Of a stretch of 64,000 nucleotides of DNA, positions 33,564 through 44,949 are shown piece by piece (position 1 is the first letter of the stretch; each line of letters starts with the position of its first letter). Position numbers and translations under genes: made by a program. The stretch comes from Bactericera cockerelli (lineage: Eukaryota; Arthropoda; Insecta; Hemiptera; Triozidae): the NCBI GenBank assembly GCA_024516035.1, contig CM044959.1, forward strand, positions 26,407,669 to 26,471,668. The letters are read 5' to 3'. Under the pieces are notes generated by a model. It worked only from the letters and a program-made list of their open reading frames with translations. It did no database searches and was not told where the DNA came from.

Positions 33564-33995
33564 CAGATTTTTTTTTAATTTTTCCAGGGTACTTTTACAG
33601 GACACAATATTACTAAAGTACTACTTTATACTCTTTTCGTACACTTGTAACAAAAATTGACTCATATATCATATTCTTAGTGTCGCCCCAAGTTGGTGAA
33701 TTCATTAGTACATCTTTATATGCTACATGGGTAAAACACCCAAGTAATTAGAATGAATAAGAACAATATATTGATGAACGGAACTTTTTCTTCATATATT
33801 ATTATGTATAATTAAAATGAAATATAAATTAATAGTTAATAAAGGTAGGAGGTATAAAGTTATACAAAGTAAATTTTAAAGATTACAAATTACGTATTGA
33901 CATTGGAAAGTACCTTTCTTTTATAAAAAAAACTTTAATTTTTCAAAACCGATTCGGACATTTCTTACTAAAAATTTGCTAATTTTATTTATTAT

Positions 33996-34529
33996 TCAGG
34001 CAAAGTCCTTTTTTGTACGAAACACTGGAATCATTCTTCTGGATCCAATTTGATTCCTATAATCAAACCATCTCTGGCTTCATAACCAATCACAGTGCTT
34101 GATGCATTTGTCACAAGTTTGATGTACCTTGCGACGCACTGTGTGTGGCAGGGCCATCTGGAATAAAGTTTTTTATGTTGTTGTTTTCAACAAAGTTGGC
34201 CAGATCTTCGATACTGATGTCTCTTATTAAAGGGGGCTCAGTCACAGGAACTCGTGCCACTATATTAAACTGCTGTAGGATGTTGCTACAGTGACTTTTC
34301 TAACATCAGGGAACCTATTTTCTTCACGTGATTTTTTAATTATTCTGTATGCAATTTCCCTTTTAACTTTGCTGTTATCTGCCAGCATAATCAACAGCAA
34401 GTTTTCAGGATGCACGGAGAAGGCGTTTCTCTGAATAACAGGATCTACTATTTTCTTTACACTTTCATCAAGATACTTTCTTCGTTGAATAAGATCAAGC
34501 AAAATAAATGTTTGGGTCCATCGAAACAA
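33996..34529 (-). pseudogene. decayed transposon protein in the TIR element
   Basis: An 89-codon frame (34260-34529) contains 'HPENLLLIMLADNSKVKREI'. Further conserved-looking peptides follow in shifted frames: 'ARVPVTEPPLIRDISIEDL' (about 34190-34260), 'HTQCVARYIKLVTNASSTVI' (about 34080-34140) and 'RRMIPVFRTKKDFA', ending at a TGA at 33996-33998. At least three frameshifts split it, so it is inactive. I recall peptides of this type (H-T-Q-x-V-x-R..KLVT..S) as recurrent in arthropod repeat-derived predicted proteins, but cannot name the transposase class. The frame sits centrally between the arms, as expected for the element's own gene. Confidence 0.6.
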
Positions 34530-34894
34530 GATGATCTATTTTTAATTGAAAACCACATTGGACCATACACCTTTAATATGAATGTAGTCAATGTCAATGT
34601 ACTACGAACTGTTTCTTGTTAAACGTGATAACATTTTCGAATCTTAATACACTGATATTAATTATTTCGAGAGAAAAAAAATCGCACAAATCGTTTATCA
34701 GATAACACGCGCTGCTTTCTGTCAACTGAGTTGTGGTAGGCATAAAACCCACGGATTTCTACCAAAATCTTGTTTTCTTTGCTTCTAAATATTTAAGACC
34801 TTTTTGTGGCATTGATGGAGATGAATCATCATGTTTGTAAAGGATTCTATTTCTATGATGAGTCATCATAAGAAACAGAGGATAGTATACTTGA

Positions 34895-35452
34895 GTGTAC
34901 CACAGTACATGAGCCCATCCTCAATAATAGAGAGCCTAGAGAGAGCTATTTATTACTAGAATATTAGGCGGCCTTGGTGCAGCTCGGGGCGGTACTTAAC
35001 GTGTAACTTTTATAAAACTTTTTAATCTAAGTAAACGAGGATAGTATGTTTTTGTATTTAAATACCATTCTGTTCCGGAAAAATGTCCCAGAAAAATTAG
35101 AAAATTCGGCAGATATGTGTCTTTTTTGCTGATTTTAGAAAATTTTGTTGGATTTGGACAAATTTGGGGCGAGACTTACCATTTAAAATTGACTATTTTT
35201 TATTTTTATAATGATGGATCATTCTATTAAGTAAACACTTACAACTATTCCATTTCAAAAAGTATTACTAAAAAAATTAGAAAATTCATAGGAAAAGTGT
35301 CTATAAATGACAATTTTGCAAAAGTGGGCGGGGCTCGGGGCGCATCTTCCCGATTTTTTAGAAAAAAATTAATAACAGATTTGGAAGTTTCTCGCCAATA
35401 GACAACTTTTTTTGACTATTCCGTTAAAAAGTAGAAACATCGCTCCACCCTA
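34895..35452 (-). repeat. right terminal inverted repeat
   Basis: 558-bp inverse of the left arm, ending 'tcgctccacccta'. Confidence 0.85.
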
Positions 35453-35460
35453 ATGAGAAA
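35453..35460 (+). repeat. 8-bp target-site duplication, right
   Basis: 'atgagaaa', identical to 32990-32997. Confidence 0.85.
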
Positions 35461-35812
35461 GGGAGAGAGGAGGGTAGAAGAGAAAAAGAGGACAAGCAAG
35501 GAGAGAGAGGGAAGGGTAGGAGAGAAAGAGAGGGGGTAGGAGAGAGGGATAGGGGGGGTCGGAGAGAGAGAGAAGGGTGGTAGAGAGAGGGGAGGGTAGG
35601 AGAGAGAGAGAGAGGGGAGGGTAGGCGAGAGAGAGGAGGGGTGAGGTAGGCGAGAGAGAGAGAGGAGGGAGGGTAGGTTTGAGAGAGAGAGAGGTTGGAC
35701 GTCAAGTATAAGAGAGAGGAAGGTAGGTTAGAGAGAGATGGGATATAGAAAGAAAGAGCAAGATAGGTGAGAGAGATATTCAGAAAAAGAGAGGGAGAGG
35801 GAGAGAAAAAGA
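35461..35812. repeat. GA-rich simple repeat
   Basis: Irregular (GA)n interspersed with 'gggtagg'. Purine-rich sequence of the same type lies left of the TIR element (32941-32989), so the transposon inserted into a GA tract. The antisense Ser/Leu/Pro frames here are repeat artefacts. Confidence 0.8.
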
Positions 35813-37759
35813 GATTAGATTCCATTTCTTGCCTGCACGAGTATAAATATCCCTACGTAAAATTTTCAATAAATTATTCATTAAATGAAACACAGAGGCA
35901 GAGAGAAATAAGAGGATAGAGATAACCCCAGTGAAAGAGATATAATAGATTTGAGGACACAAAGCTCTGTGGATGAATAATTTAATTTAGCTCAAAGATG
36001 CTCGAACCTAGAAACTTGGAACTTCGATTCCTCTTCTAATTAGTAACGAAGTAATGAATTATGTGTTATTTTATTACATATTCTAAGGGTCGAATTATAA
36101 AATTGGAACAGTAAAAAGATGTGAATGGGAAAGGACATTCACCGTTCCTCAAGTCTGATTTACAGCGCACTACATAGGTACCTGTACAAGTGTATACATA
36201 ATTATGCATGTAATTATATTACAGTCCGGCTTGAGAGACAGATTGGCTTTGTTGTAATTTTCTTTTTATTCTATTACTGTGCGTCAACAAATTTTGTGTT
36301 ATCCTATTTTACAATTCGGGCTTTAAAAATATAATTTTTTTGTTATACGCGACAAAAAATAATAATATTGTTTTTGTATAGGATACAAAAACTACTCCTA
36401 TAGCTCTTATCAACTTTCTTGTTCCCCTTAGTCTCTTGAGTAAAACTGCTCTGATTATTGAAAATTCCGTCTGTAGATATAAAAATACAGCACTACATCA
36501 ACACTTTTCAACAGTAATATATAAATTAATAATTCGAACTTAAATACAGGAATCAGTACTTTATAACGGACATACAACGCTTCTGCATTTGGACATGGTG
36601 ACTCAGACAGAAATATAAGGTATGTATGTGTTTCTAAGGCCACAAAATCTCTTAAAATGTAATAAGCATGTGGCTTGCATTAGTTTTGAAGGGATAGATT
36701 TCGTAATTTCTACTTTTATTTAGCAAATAGTCAATTATACTGTACTTTAAAGAGGTTTTTATTGAAGAGAATGCGTAGGCATTAGCACCGCCCTTGATCA
36801 AGTTTTGTTTAATAGTTTCAACTTCGTTTCATGTAAATTGTATATACTAAATTTTGTAAATAAAACTTTATTGAATCTGTTTAATAATTAATGGAATTGA
36901 AACTAAATGCGATGACACAGTTTGGTATTTTAAAAAAATCTATCGCTCGTTTAAAAAAAAAACTCATATTTATTTTTTTTTACGTTTTAATAATAAAAAT
37001 GGTAACGTCAGGATTTAATAACGTGATTTGTTTCTGTTTCTCAATACAATGAATACCTATAACCCTATACTTTATTCTTATTTTAAAAATGTGAGCAGAA
37101 ACTCTGACTGTGGCTATTTACCAGACATACCTACATATTATTATACCAGTAGGATGCAGTTCAATGCTCTCTTCCTCTCTATCCCTTGGTCCCCTGAACT
37201 TCTGATGACGTTCAATACTTTCAATATAGAATTCACACTTCAATGGACCATATTCATTGTTTATTCCATTCTCTTACTCAGAAGAAAAAACCGACGCATT
37301 ATTTCTCCCTTCTTCCCCGTATTCGCATTCCTCTCTCTATTTCGCCCCCTCTCTCTCCAGAATATTCCTCCCTATTTGTTTTCTAAGTTCTATATAGGTA
37401 ATTTATACTTTCATTGGCGTTTAGTTCAAATTCATTCTCTCGGCTTTGTATTGAGAGAGGGTTCACCCCAACGAGTCCCACTGTAATCCCTTCAACAATG
37501 AGGTGCAATGACTTCTCTTCTTCCTTCTCATACTCTTCTCTAGAAATGGGGTCATCTTTTTTTGCAAGCCTCCCCCAATCAGCTGTATAGCTTAGGGACT
37601 GAGGTAGCCGTTGGTCAAGTGGTTGGCTTTGGTATTCAAACTTTGGCTTGGTTATCCAACCCATTATAAAAGAATCCCAGGTATTGGGAATATTAATAAG
37701 TTCGGATTTGAGTAACTGTGACAACACGCATGTGATTAACACAAATATGATAATCTTAA
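35813..37759. other. no gene seen
   Basis: AT-rich. A single end of the TTA-type MITE ('gggtcgaattataaaa', 36087-36102) is preceded by TAA. Frames of up to 152 codons (37028-37486) and 119 codons (minus strand) show no recognisable motif. Confidence 0.5.
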
Positions 37760-37864
37760 AGTTCCATTAGTCCAATGTTCAAGACGTATTATTACGAGGT
37801 CAAAACCCCAATTTAAGTAGAAAATTAGAAATTGATAAGTCCCGGCTTGGTTTCGAACTACTAA
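37760..37864 (-). repeat. SINE-2 fragment
   Basis: 'aagtcccggcttggtttcga' and 'aagacgtattattacgaggt' match the minus-strand SINE-2 at 51652-51850. The outer half of the head is missing. Confidence 0.5.
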
Positions 37865-39317
37865 GGCACAAAGGGACTACTAAACTAAGGCACAAAGTGC
37901 AATGAACTGACAAAAAAGTATTGATAGATGTTTATTGTCTTTTTTTTATATAAAATAAAAATATTAATATTAAATATGGTTATGTAGTTGCTTCAAATTT
38001 GTAGATGCTGGTAATCTATATTTTGTTCATCTAGCGGCAACAATCAAATGTTTGATTTCAATACCAATCACATTTCTTTTTCATTGTTAATTCTGCTTTC
38101 ACTTTGGAGAGCAAAGTTTTCATTTTACAGAACATCCGTTCTTCAGAAAGTTCAGACATTCAACTGAAAACTCCTGAAAGAGAAAACTCTCAATACCTGA
38201 CTTGTGGCAATGCTTCCTTTCCTTGTTGAATTACCATAAGCCCTCTTTGCTGAAAGTCAATGTTGAAAATATAACTTTAAAATTTTGCAAGAAATATGGT
38301 AAGCCTATCAACTCAGCAACTTCAAGTAATTTGCCTTTATAACTTTTGAAGAAAATATTTTCATAAGACTGATCTTATTGTAGAACTCCATTTGCCCTTG
38401 AATCTATTGATGTAAATATTTCTAACTTTACTCGTACAATTTACTTTCCTTATCCTATAATAAGGAAAGTAATAAAAACTCCCAAAATTTTCGTTAGACA
38501 GTTTTCAGTGCCAAAACATGATATTAATCACAAACCATCTAATTAATGTAACCTGACCCACTTGAGTGGGGCCAAAATGTTGCACTTAGTTTTTGCAGGG
38601 CATACCACTTTAGAAAAACAGGCTGGAACTCTAATACCTCATGGGTGGCCTGGAAACGAGTTCTTTCCTCTTCTTCATGACTCATAGTCATACCTCATAC
38701 CTCGCTCTATACTCTAACTCTATATCTTCTCTAGCTATCTCTTTGACCTTACTCTCAGAAGCTTGGGAGATGAATCTAAGACAAAATGTAGGTATTCTAT
38801 AAATAAAGAATGAACAATATTATTGAATTCAAAAATTCCCTTACTCTCTCCTTTGACCTCTAATCCCGTCCATCCCTCTCTTTTTTGTCATACCAGTATC
38901 CTTTTCGTCATTTTATTACAGTTTTTTATATCCCAATCTCATTCCATACCTATTTCCCTCTTTATCAATGTGTCTTTCTCTCACTCACTCTGTCTATTTC
39001 TCTCTCTCTCTCTCTTTCTCTCCGTCTCTCTCTCTCTCTCACTGAAATAGATCTTAATTTCACCCGCATTCACCTGCAGTGCTGAACATTTCGTAAGAAA
39101 TAAACTTGGCTGGGTAACATGCAGATCCCTGGTGCAAATAAGTTAAGCAGTGGTGGAAATTACAGCACAGAGACTCTGAGTGTAAAGGGGCTCCGTGGAG
39201 TCGTATTTCTAGAAACAGGATGTGTTTTGCTTGCAGAGGAAAGAGGATAAGTAATATTAATTCCGCAAGCAGAGAGAAGATGGAAAGCCTGAAATGTGGA
39301 AGTAAGAGTTCCAAAAC
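37865..39317. other. no gene seen; hairpin and CT microsatellite
   Basis: Contains the palindrome at 38441-38472 (arms 'ttactttccttat' and 'ataaggaaagtaa'), a relative of 1343-1372, and a (TC)n tract at about 38992-39040. I recognise no coding region. Confidence 0.5.
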
Positions 39318-39375
39318 CATCCATCCTCAACCATGAGGAAGAGGTTGACCAATGACGACCCCAAGTATGGTTAAA
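39318..39375 (+). repeat. SINE-4 tail fragment
   Basis: 'cctcaaccatgaggaagagg' plus 'ttgac...cgaccccaa' matches the tail of SINE-4 in plus orientation, like 27775-27880. Confidence 0.5.
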
Positions 39376-39933
39376 AAAAAAGCAAATTAGAAGAAGAAAA
39401 GTTCACTTTAACTATATAAAAACAGAGAGGAGTGAGAGAAGTAGGTTCGTATGGAATTTAAAGAAAAAGAGAAAATTATCCGCAAGGCTGGGTAAGGTTC
39501 ATGTGCAAAGCTTTCTGGCAAATAGTGGGTAAAACCTCCGTCTCAAATTACTTTAAATTTAAACAACGAGAAATTTTTTTTCTAAAATGTGTTAAACTGT
39601 ATTTAATTATTATTTTATAGTTTACTAGGATTCTCTTTTTTATGGATATAACATCATTTAGAACATTAATACTTTAAAGTAATCCAAACGACAATACTAA
39701 TGTCCTAACCAGGTATACAAACTAAAGGTAATTCAATTATTATACACAATATAGAATTAACTTATAAATTTTTATACAGACATTCTCTGCTCACATTCCA
39801 GCCGGAACAGATCAATAGAGAGATTATGGTGATCATAGTCCAGCTGAAGTGTATTGCAGAGTTATTGGCACTTGTTGCAATTTAGTAAGTTCGGGATCAG
39901 GAACCTGAAACAGCCCAGCTATTCTAGGTCTTA

Positions 39934-40062
39934 GGGCGGAATTAATAGACAACATCAATAACTTAAGTCGTTGGTAAGTGTCGGTTTTCCCTATCTTACA
40001 TAGTACGCAATCCGTGACTTAGCGCCACAGAGGTATTACAATAACGTCTATTAATTCCGCCC
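39934..40062. repeat. MITE, GGGCGGAATTAATAGAC ends, TTA target site
   Basis: A 129-bp element with inverted ends 'gggcggaattaatagac' and 'gtctattaattccgccc', flanked on both sides by TTA (39931-39933, 40063-40065). A 3-bp TTA/TAA duplication with G-rich ends is the hallmark of PIF/Harbinger-type MITEs. A lone end of the same family lies at 52071-52086. Confidence 0.75.
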
Positions 40063-40884
40063 TTAGTGTTGGATTTTGGATTTTAAATCTCAAACAATTG
40101 AGGAGGCTTGGACATAAGAGCTGGTTGTTCGGTAGCTTATACAACATCACTCTGTCGAGATCTCGCCTTTTTGAGAGGGAATGTCAAGCATTTCTATAAG
40201 TGTTGTATAGGTTCTTTACTTATGTTCTATTTATTTTCTTTATCTAGAAATAAAATTCTATTCAAATATAATTTATAAATAATGGAAGTATGATAATTAT
40301 GAACCTTACGTTTTGGGTACATCTGTCTGTTATTTTCATTTCGTGGAATTCGAAAATCTCAGAATTTACTGAACGGATTTTGAAAGCTTAAATTTCGTGA
40401 ACTAAAGTTGTTTTTTAGAAGGAAACAGATTATTTCTTCCTTACATGATGTTCATCTCCTCTGCAAATTTCATTATACATTAGGTATGTGCTCTTGGAAA
40501 CCAAAATCCCATCATTACAGCCATGCCTCAGTTATTTATAAATTTAACCCAGTCAAAGAACGGGAAAAGAGCTAGTACATTATACTAACGGAAAAGGGAA
40601 GATGGAAGTAAATCTATGAATTGTGTATTTCATCAATGGCTTACTCCCTCTCACCTCGGTACTCTGCAGTACTGCTGAATATTTCATCGCGCAAAAGTGT
40701 AACAACCTTTTCGTACGCATAATTCAAGGGATGTGTCCCAAACTTGGTCCAAAACTTTATTTCAACATGCTAAGAATTAAATTTGTTTCTTCATCTTTGC
40801 ATGTCTCTTACAATTCTTCATTCTTTTGATTATTATAGTTCTTCACACCTCGGCTAAGGTGTTTGATTTCAAAATATTTTTTGT
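40063..40884. other. no feature seen
   Basis: Short frames only. I see no recognisable repeat. Confidence 0.45.
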
Positions 40885-41183
40885 CTTTTTTTAAGATGAG
40901 TGTTTCACAGCCTCTTTTTATTTCGTAGCCATGAAACAGGAGCTACTGTATAAGCTTGTGGTCTATGTTGTAGCTTGCCCATCCCGTAGTATGCCTCCCC
41001 TCTGATGGGCTAGAAGTGACACAATATTTCCCATTTCGGTGCTAGGTCAACACGAGCGTACAGAAGGTATCCCTTACAAACAACTGTAACCAAATTTTGA
41101 ATGTAACCCGGGACCTTAACCACTGACCTTACCTTAATCCGCATGACAAGCGAGTGCATAACCACTGAGCTAATCGCGCGCTC
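40885..41183 (-). repeat. SINE-1 copy, near full length
   Basis: Read on the minus strand: tRNA-Asp-like head ('gagcgcgcgattagctcagt', 'cgcttgtcatgcgg'), then a damaged B-box, a body with 'cccatcagaggggaggcata' and 'gctcctgtttcatggctacg', and a tail 'ggctgtgaaacactcatctt' running into A-rich sequence. The head has a short local duplication around the 'ggtcagtggttaaggtcccg' stretch. This copy defines the family layout. Confidence 0.7.
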
Positions 41184-42208
41184 TACATATAGGTTCTAAT
41201 GGGTTACTATCTGTCATGAGTTAACTATACAAGTATGCACCCTATGGTACTCACTAGAGAAGATCATGTGTTTTCCAAGAATACTATAACAAGAGAAGAC
41301 AATCTCTCTGTTATATCTCCCAATTATAAAGCTAACAGAGCAGTGTTATTTCTTTGTAAAGTACCTACTTTGAACAAGAAAAAGTATCCTGTGATAGCTT
41401 CCTTAGCAAGGACTTTTTTTTTGTTGTTTTTAGAAAAAATACCTTTCTTTCTTCCTCAGATCATGTTTCTCTTCCTTGTCGATTTCATCTTCCATTACGT
41501 GTTCTTAGAAACCAAAGTATTAAGCCTCAGAAGGTCGCAGTCTCCTTTGCTTCCCATTTCTTAATCCAGTCCCTCGCTGTCTCTCTCCTTTCTCTTTATC
41601 CAGTCCCTCGCTCTCTCTCCTTTCTCTTTATCCAGTCTCCTTTCTCTCTATCCAGTCTCCTTTCTCTCTCCACTCTTCCTCTTTTCTGACCTTGTGCGTG
41701 TGTCTCTTTCCATCCCAGAAAGCTCTTTGTTTATATTCTATTTTTTTTTTACCAACACTGCAGATATTCATGTTTTGCTAGTCATCATTCATCTTCGTTA
41801 CAGAACTGTATAAATTGGGGTATACTGCACATTATATTACTGGGTTCGGCTAAATCTAGGGCAACAGGCTACAAACAGCATAAGAATACACGCTGGTTTA
41901 TTATAAAGTTCTAACGGAGTTTTTCTTAGTTTATTATTTGTATTTTTCTTTAAATACAAAGAAATACACAGCAAGTATTTAGAGAGAAAGCGTTGACTTT
42001 TGGAGCGTTTTAAATTAAAAGTCAACGAAAGTTTTGAACTTTTAGTAAAATTAGACACATAGCTCTCAGCTCTGAAGAGGACTCCTTAGACATGATTCTT
42101 GACGCATACATACTCGTATCTTGTGACTATGTAAGCAAAGAACAAAATTGATTACTTGAATTTTTCTCTTTTGTGTTATTTCAAAAGAATCATTAGCCCT
42201 TGAATACA
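41184..42208. other. no gene seen; CT-rich minisatellite near 41568-41680
   Basis: 'tttatccagtccctcgctct' style units of about 20-35 bp repeat four times or so. No recognisable coding sequence. Confidence 0.5.
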
Positions 42209-42314
42209 ACAGGTTTCGTCAAATTATTGAAGTTAAGTAACGTCCAGAGAGGTTTTAGGATTTTAGGACTTTAATGGGTGACCAGTTCAATTAAAATCCA
42301 CGTGATGCTGGTTA
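42209..42314 (+). repeat. 5S-rRNA-derived relic
   Basis: 'gaagttaagtaacgtccaga' then '...ttaatgggtgaccagttc' and 'ccacgtgatgctgg' follow the order of the 3' two-thirds of 5S rRNA (GAAGTTAAGCAAC, GATGGGTGACC, CGTGCTG). A spacer insertion and substitutions rule out a functional gene. Second copy in the window after 19797-19893. Confidence 0.65.
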
Positions 42315-42568
42315 CTTTCGACCCCACATAAAGCTAGTTGCAGTTAATGTGGGTAGCTGGATTGTGCGTTTCAAGTGAATACGAGGGTAAAACCTCTAAT
42401 TGAATGATCCAGATCTGAAATATGATTCAAGAGGTTCTATCATACATTCACTGGAAATCCACAAGCTCTAGCTCGGTCCAAGAAGCATCACGGGGGTTCG
42501 AATATAGGTGGTTATCCACCAAATTCTAACTGTAAGTATGTAGATAATTATTTAACGGATTATTACAG

Positions 42569-42670
42569 AATGATAATAATAACACTCTTTAGTGGAAAGA
42601 AACCACCAGGCGAGGTTAATGCTCAAACCATTTTCTACCACATAACCCTCAGGGTCTTATTATTGTGTGG
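42569..42670 (-). repeat. SINE-5 fragment
   Basis: 'aaaccaccaggcgaggttaa' and 'tgctcaaaccattttctacc' recur nearly unchanged in the SINE-5 copy at 50424-50608. The tRNA-like head is absent here. Confidence 0.6.
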
Positions 42671-42949
42671 TCGTGGTCACAAACTCAAAAATGAAAGTGG
42701 GTTCTGAAATAAAAATTACAGTAGATACTAAGTAACTACGTATAAACGTACCCTGTTCATTTTGAATCTAGACAGGAAAATAGACTGTGTAGAAATGTAT
42801 ATATTTTCATATTATATCTATCAACTCTCTTTGGTGACATAAACCCGCTGAGTCAGTCTATCCTGTGGACATTTATCTAAATTTTAAGTTAACATTATGA
42901 AAATTGAATACACTGAATAATCTGGATATACTGTAACAAAAATACTTAC

Positions 42950-43051
42950 TGGATGCGAGGATATCCACTCTTGAAGGTACCCTGTGAGTAATTTTTTAGG
43001 TAATCCATCATGGGTTTTTGGATTTCATCGAACGTAAAAGTGTTCACTTAC
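42950..43051 (-). CDS. candidate exon with flanking splice sites (partial)
   Basis: On the minus strand a pyrimidine-rich acceptor ('tttttcttcttgttacag') precedes this stretch and a strong donor (gtaagtatt, 42941-42949) follows it. One frame is open from about 43046 to the donor and reads TFDEIQKPMMDYL, then NYSQGTFKSGYPRIQ, which looks protein-like. Oddities: the first bases after the acceptor are themselves a consensus donor (AG|GTAAGT), and starting there places a stop in all three frames. Coding use therefore needs either a slightly internal acceptor (after gtaag) or a start at the ATGATGG around 43010. No family recognised. If real, it is an internal or first coding exon of a larger minus-strand host gene. 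Confidence 0.35.
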
Positions 43052-43059
43052 CTGTAACA

Positions 43060-43688
43060 AGAAGAAAAATAATTATGTAATTACAACCTTGCATTTTAAT
43101 TAAATATATTATTTTATTTAAAAATACATAAAACCGTAATAAAATTATAGATTGTAGACTTCTACAAACTCAGCTGAGGGAAGAGGACTAGAGTTTTGTT
43201 TTGAAAGTATTAAAATGTAGCGGTTGTTGATTCGTACGCCTTGCCACTACATCCAGGACATAGATAATAGGAAGACAGCTGGGTTTCAAAACCAAGCTTT
43301 CCGTTTCTTACTTTATATTTCCTCTCACGTTTTTTAATCTCCCCTCCTCCTACTCTCCTTCCTCCTCATCTTATCTTCTTCTTCCAGATCTCCCCCCCCC
43401 CCCCCCTTCTGCCTCTTGCGCTCCGAGATATCAAAGGCTTGAGTCCCTCAAGTGGGGACAGGAAAGCACAACAATAATATTACCTATTTGTACCTTTCAC
43501 GTTTCCTCTCTCTTTCTCTCTTTTCCCTTTCAACATTCTCCTCCTTCTCTTTTTTCCCTTTCCCTTTAAACATTCTCCTTTCTATTTCTCTCTTCTCCCT
43601 TTCAACATTTCCCTTCGTAATGTCACTTTCTGTTCCTTTCCTGAAATATCATCCCATCTTTTTATATCTCTGCAAGTTCACACTTTTT
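43060..43688. other. no gene seen; pyrimidine-rich tracts
   Basis: CT-rich DNA with a run of 15 C at 43392-43406. The plus-strand frame 43452-44003 here is built from simple repeats and the next element, not a gene. Confidence 0.5.
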
Positions 43689-44450
43689 ACTTCCGAGAAA
43701 TTTCTAATATTAGAAATCGGAAGTATTGTGTTCGTTTTTGTAAAAAAAAATATTTTTTTGCTCCGATTTCAATTTTTTTCATATTTCTGGACGTTTCATA
43801 ACCTCCTGAGCAAATTTGGTTTTGTGTCCGTCTGTCGGTCCGTCGGTCTGTCGGTCTGTCGGTCTGTCGGTCTGTCGGTCTGTCGGTCTGTCGGTCTGTC
43901 TGTCTGTCTGTCTGTTAAAACGATTCCTTGTAACGCGCAAATCTCGGAAACTACTCAACGGATTTTGATGAAATTTTGCACACATCTAGGAGACATTCTG
44001 TAGATGGTCCCATTTTAAATTCATCGAATTCGTACTAGCGGTTCTTGGTGAAAGAGACCATGCGCCTGACCACTAACTTTTTACTTAAACGCTGATATCT
44101 CGTGAACGGTACACCCGATTTTGATGAAATTTTGTATGGTTATGCATATTATTATTTTACATAGGCTTTTTATATTTATTTTTAAATTAGTTATAATTTG
44201 ACTCTGATATTTAAGAAAATCCGAAATTTTGGACAAAGAAGTCAAAAAATAAGGACCACGACTTGCCGATACAGAATTTTTTGTATAAAAATATAAAAAT
44301 CTAGAATGTATAAAAAACAATATTTTACCATATAAAACAAATTTGAAGAAAATCGGTTGAGCCGTTTTAGAGATACAAGTAATTTTCTAAAAAAATCTCA
44401 AAATTGGCACGTGTTTACAATGTGAAGCAATCACGAGGAAGTATTGTGTG
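43689..44450 (+). repeat. dispersed repeat: hairpin head, TCGG/TCTG array
   Basis: It begins with a palindrome ('acttccgagaaatttctaat' and its inverse, ending 43724), then 'attgtgttcg', a (GTCT/GTCG)n array (about 43826-43915) and repeated phrases of the type 'cggattttgatgaaattttg' at 43960 and 44110. The same palindromic head occurs alone at 46002-46032. A second 'ggaagtattgtgtgcataat' near 44441 may mark the far end. I recognise this architecture as a common arthropod interspersed repeat, class unknown. Confidence 0.6.
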
Positions 44451-44712
44451 CATAATTGGCAGTGTTTTTTATACTAATCAGCAGAATGTGATCGCTCAGA
44501 CATAGACAAGACATCTTATGCTACCAGTACAAGACATCTTATGCTACCTCTCTATCCATGTCACCAAAATAGAGAGGTTAGTTGTGACATGGATATTCAG
44601 AACTATTACCTGCTGATGAGAGCAAATAAGCTCGAAACAGCTGTCCAGGTATGTTCTGATATTCATGTACATCTAGTACAACTTCTCACTTTTCTGTTTA
44701 TACTGATTATAC

Positions 44713-44868
44713 TGAGTACACTCTCGCTGAGGTGCTTGGTAGCGAGACCACCCGAGGCGAGGGACCGGGAAAAGTACCCGAGACTTGCACACGAGTGCTA
44801 GGCGAGGTGCACAAAAGTACACTCTCGCGCTGGGCTGCCCTCGCCTTGTCTCGGCGGGAGTGTACTGG
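44713..44868. repeat. GC-rich inverted-repeat element
   Basis: A GC island in AT-rich DNA, with partly matching inverted ends 'agtacactctcgctgagg' and (reverse complement of the right) 'agtacactcccgccgag'. The CTCGCC-rich centre is foldable. A partial inverse copy abuts the assembly gap at 13678-13742. It has no coding potential. Confidence 0.55.
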
Positions 44869-44949
44869 TAGCATTACTGTACTGAACCCTGAGCCTAAGG
44901 CAATTTAAGGATTTTCTAGTTTACTCTTACTCTCTGTCAATAGTTCCCA

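Larger units (their letters stand above)
32998..35452 (-). mobile_element. DNA transposon with ~560-bp terminal inverted repeats
   Basis: A 2455-bp element that starts 'tagggtggagcga' and ends with its inverse. The arms (32998-33563 and 34895-35452) are near-identical inverted repeats. It is flanked by an exact 8-bp duplication (atgagaaa). An 8-bp duplication is typical of hAT, P-type and some Mutator-like elements. Arms of this length are more Mutator-like or foldback-like, so I leave the superfamily open. The ~1.3-kb interior holds a decayed minus-strand coding region. It is non-autonomous now, but arm identity suggests moderately recent activity. Confidence 0.85.

Noticed and set aside
43452..44003. 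183-codon plus-strand frame
   Set aside because: Built from CT-rich sequence and the TGTC array of a dispersed repeat.
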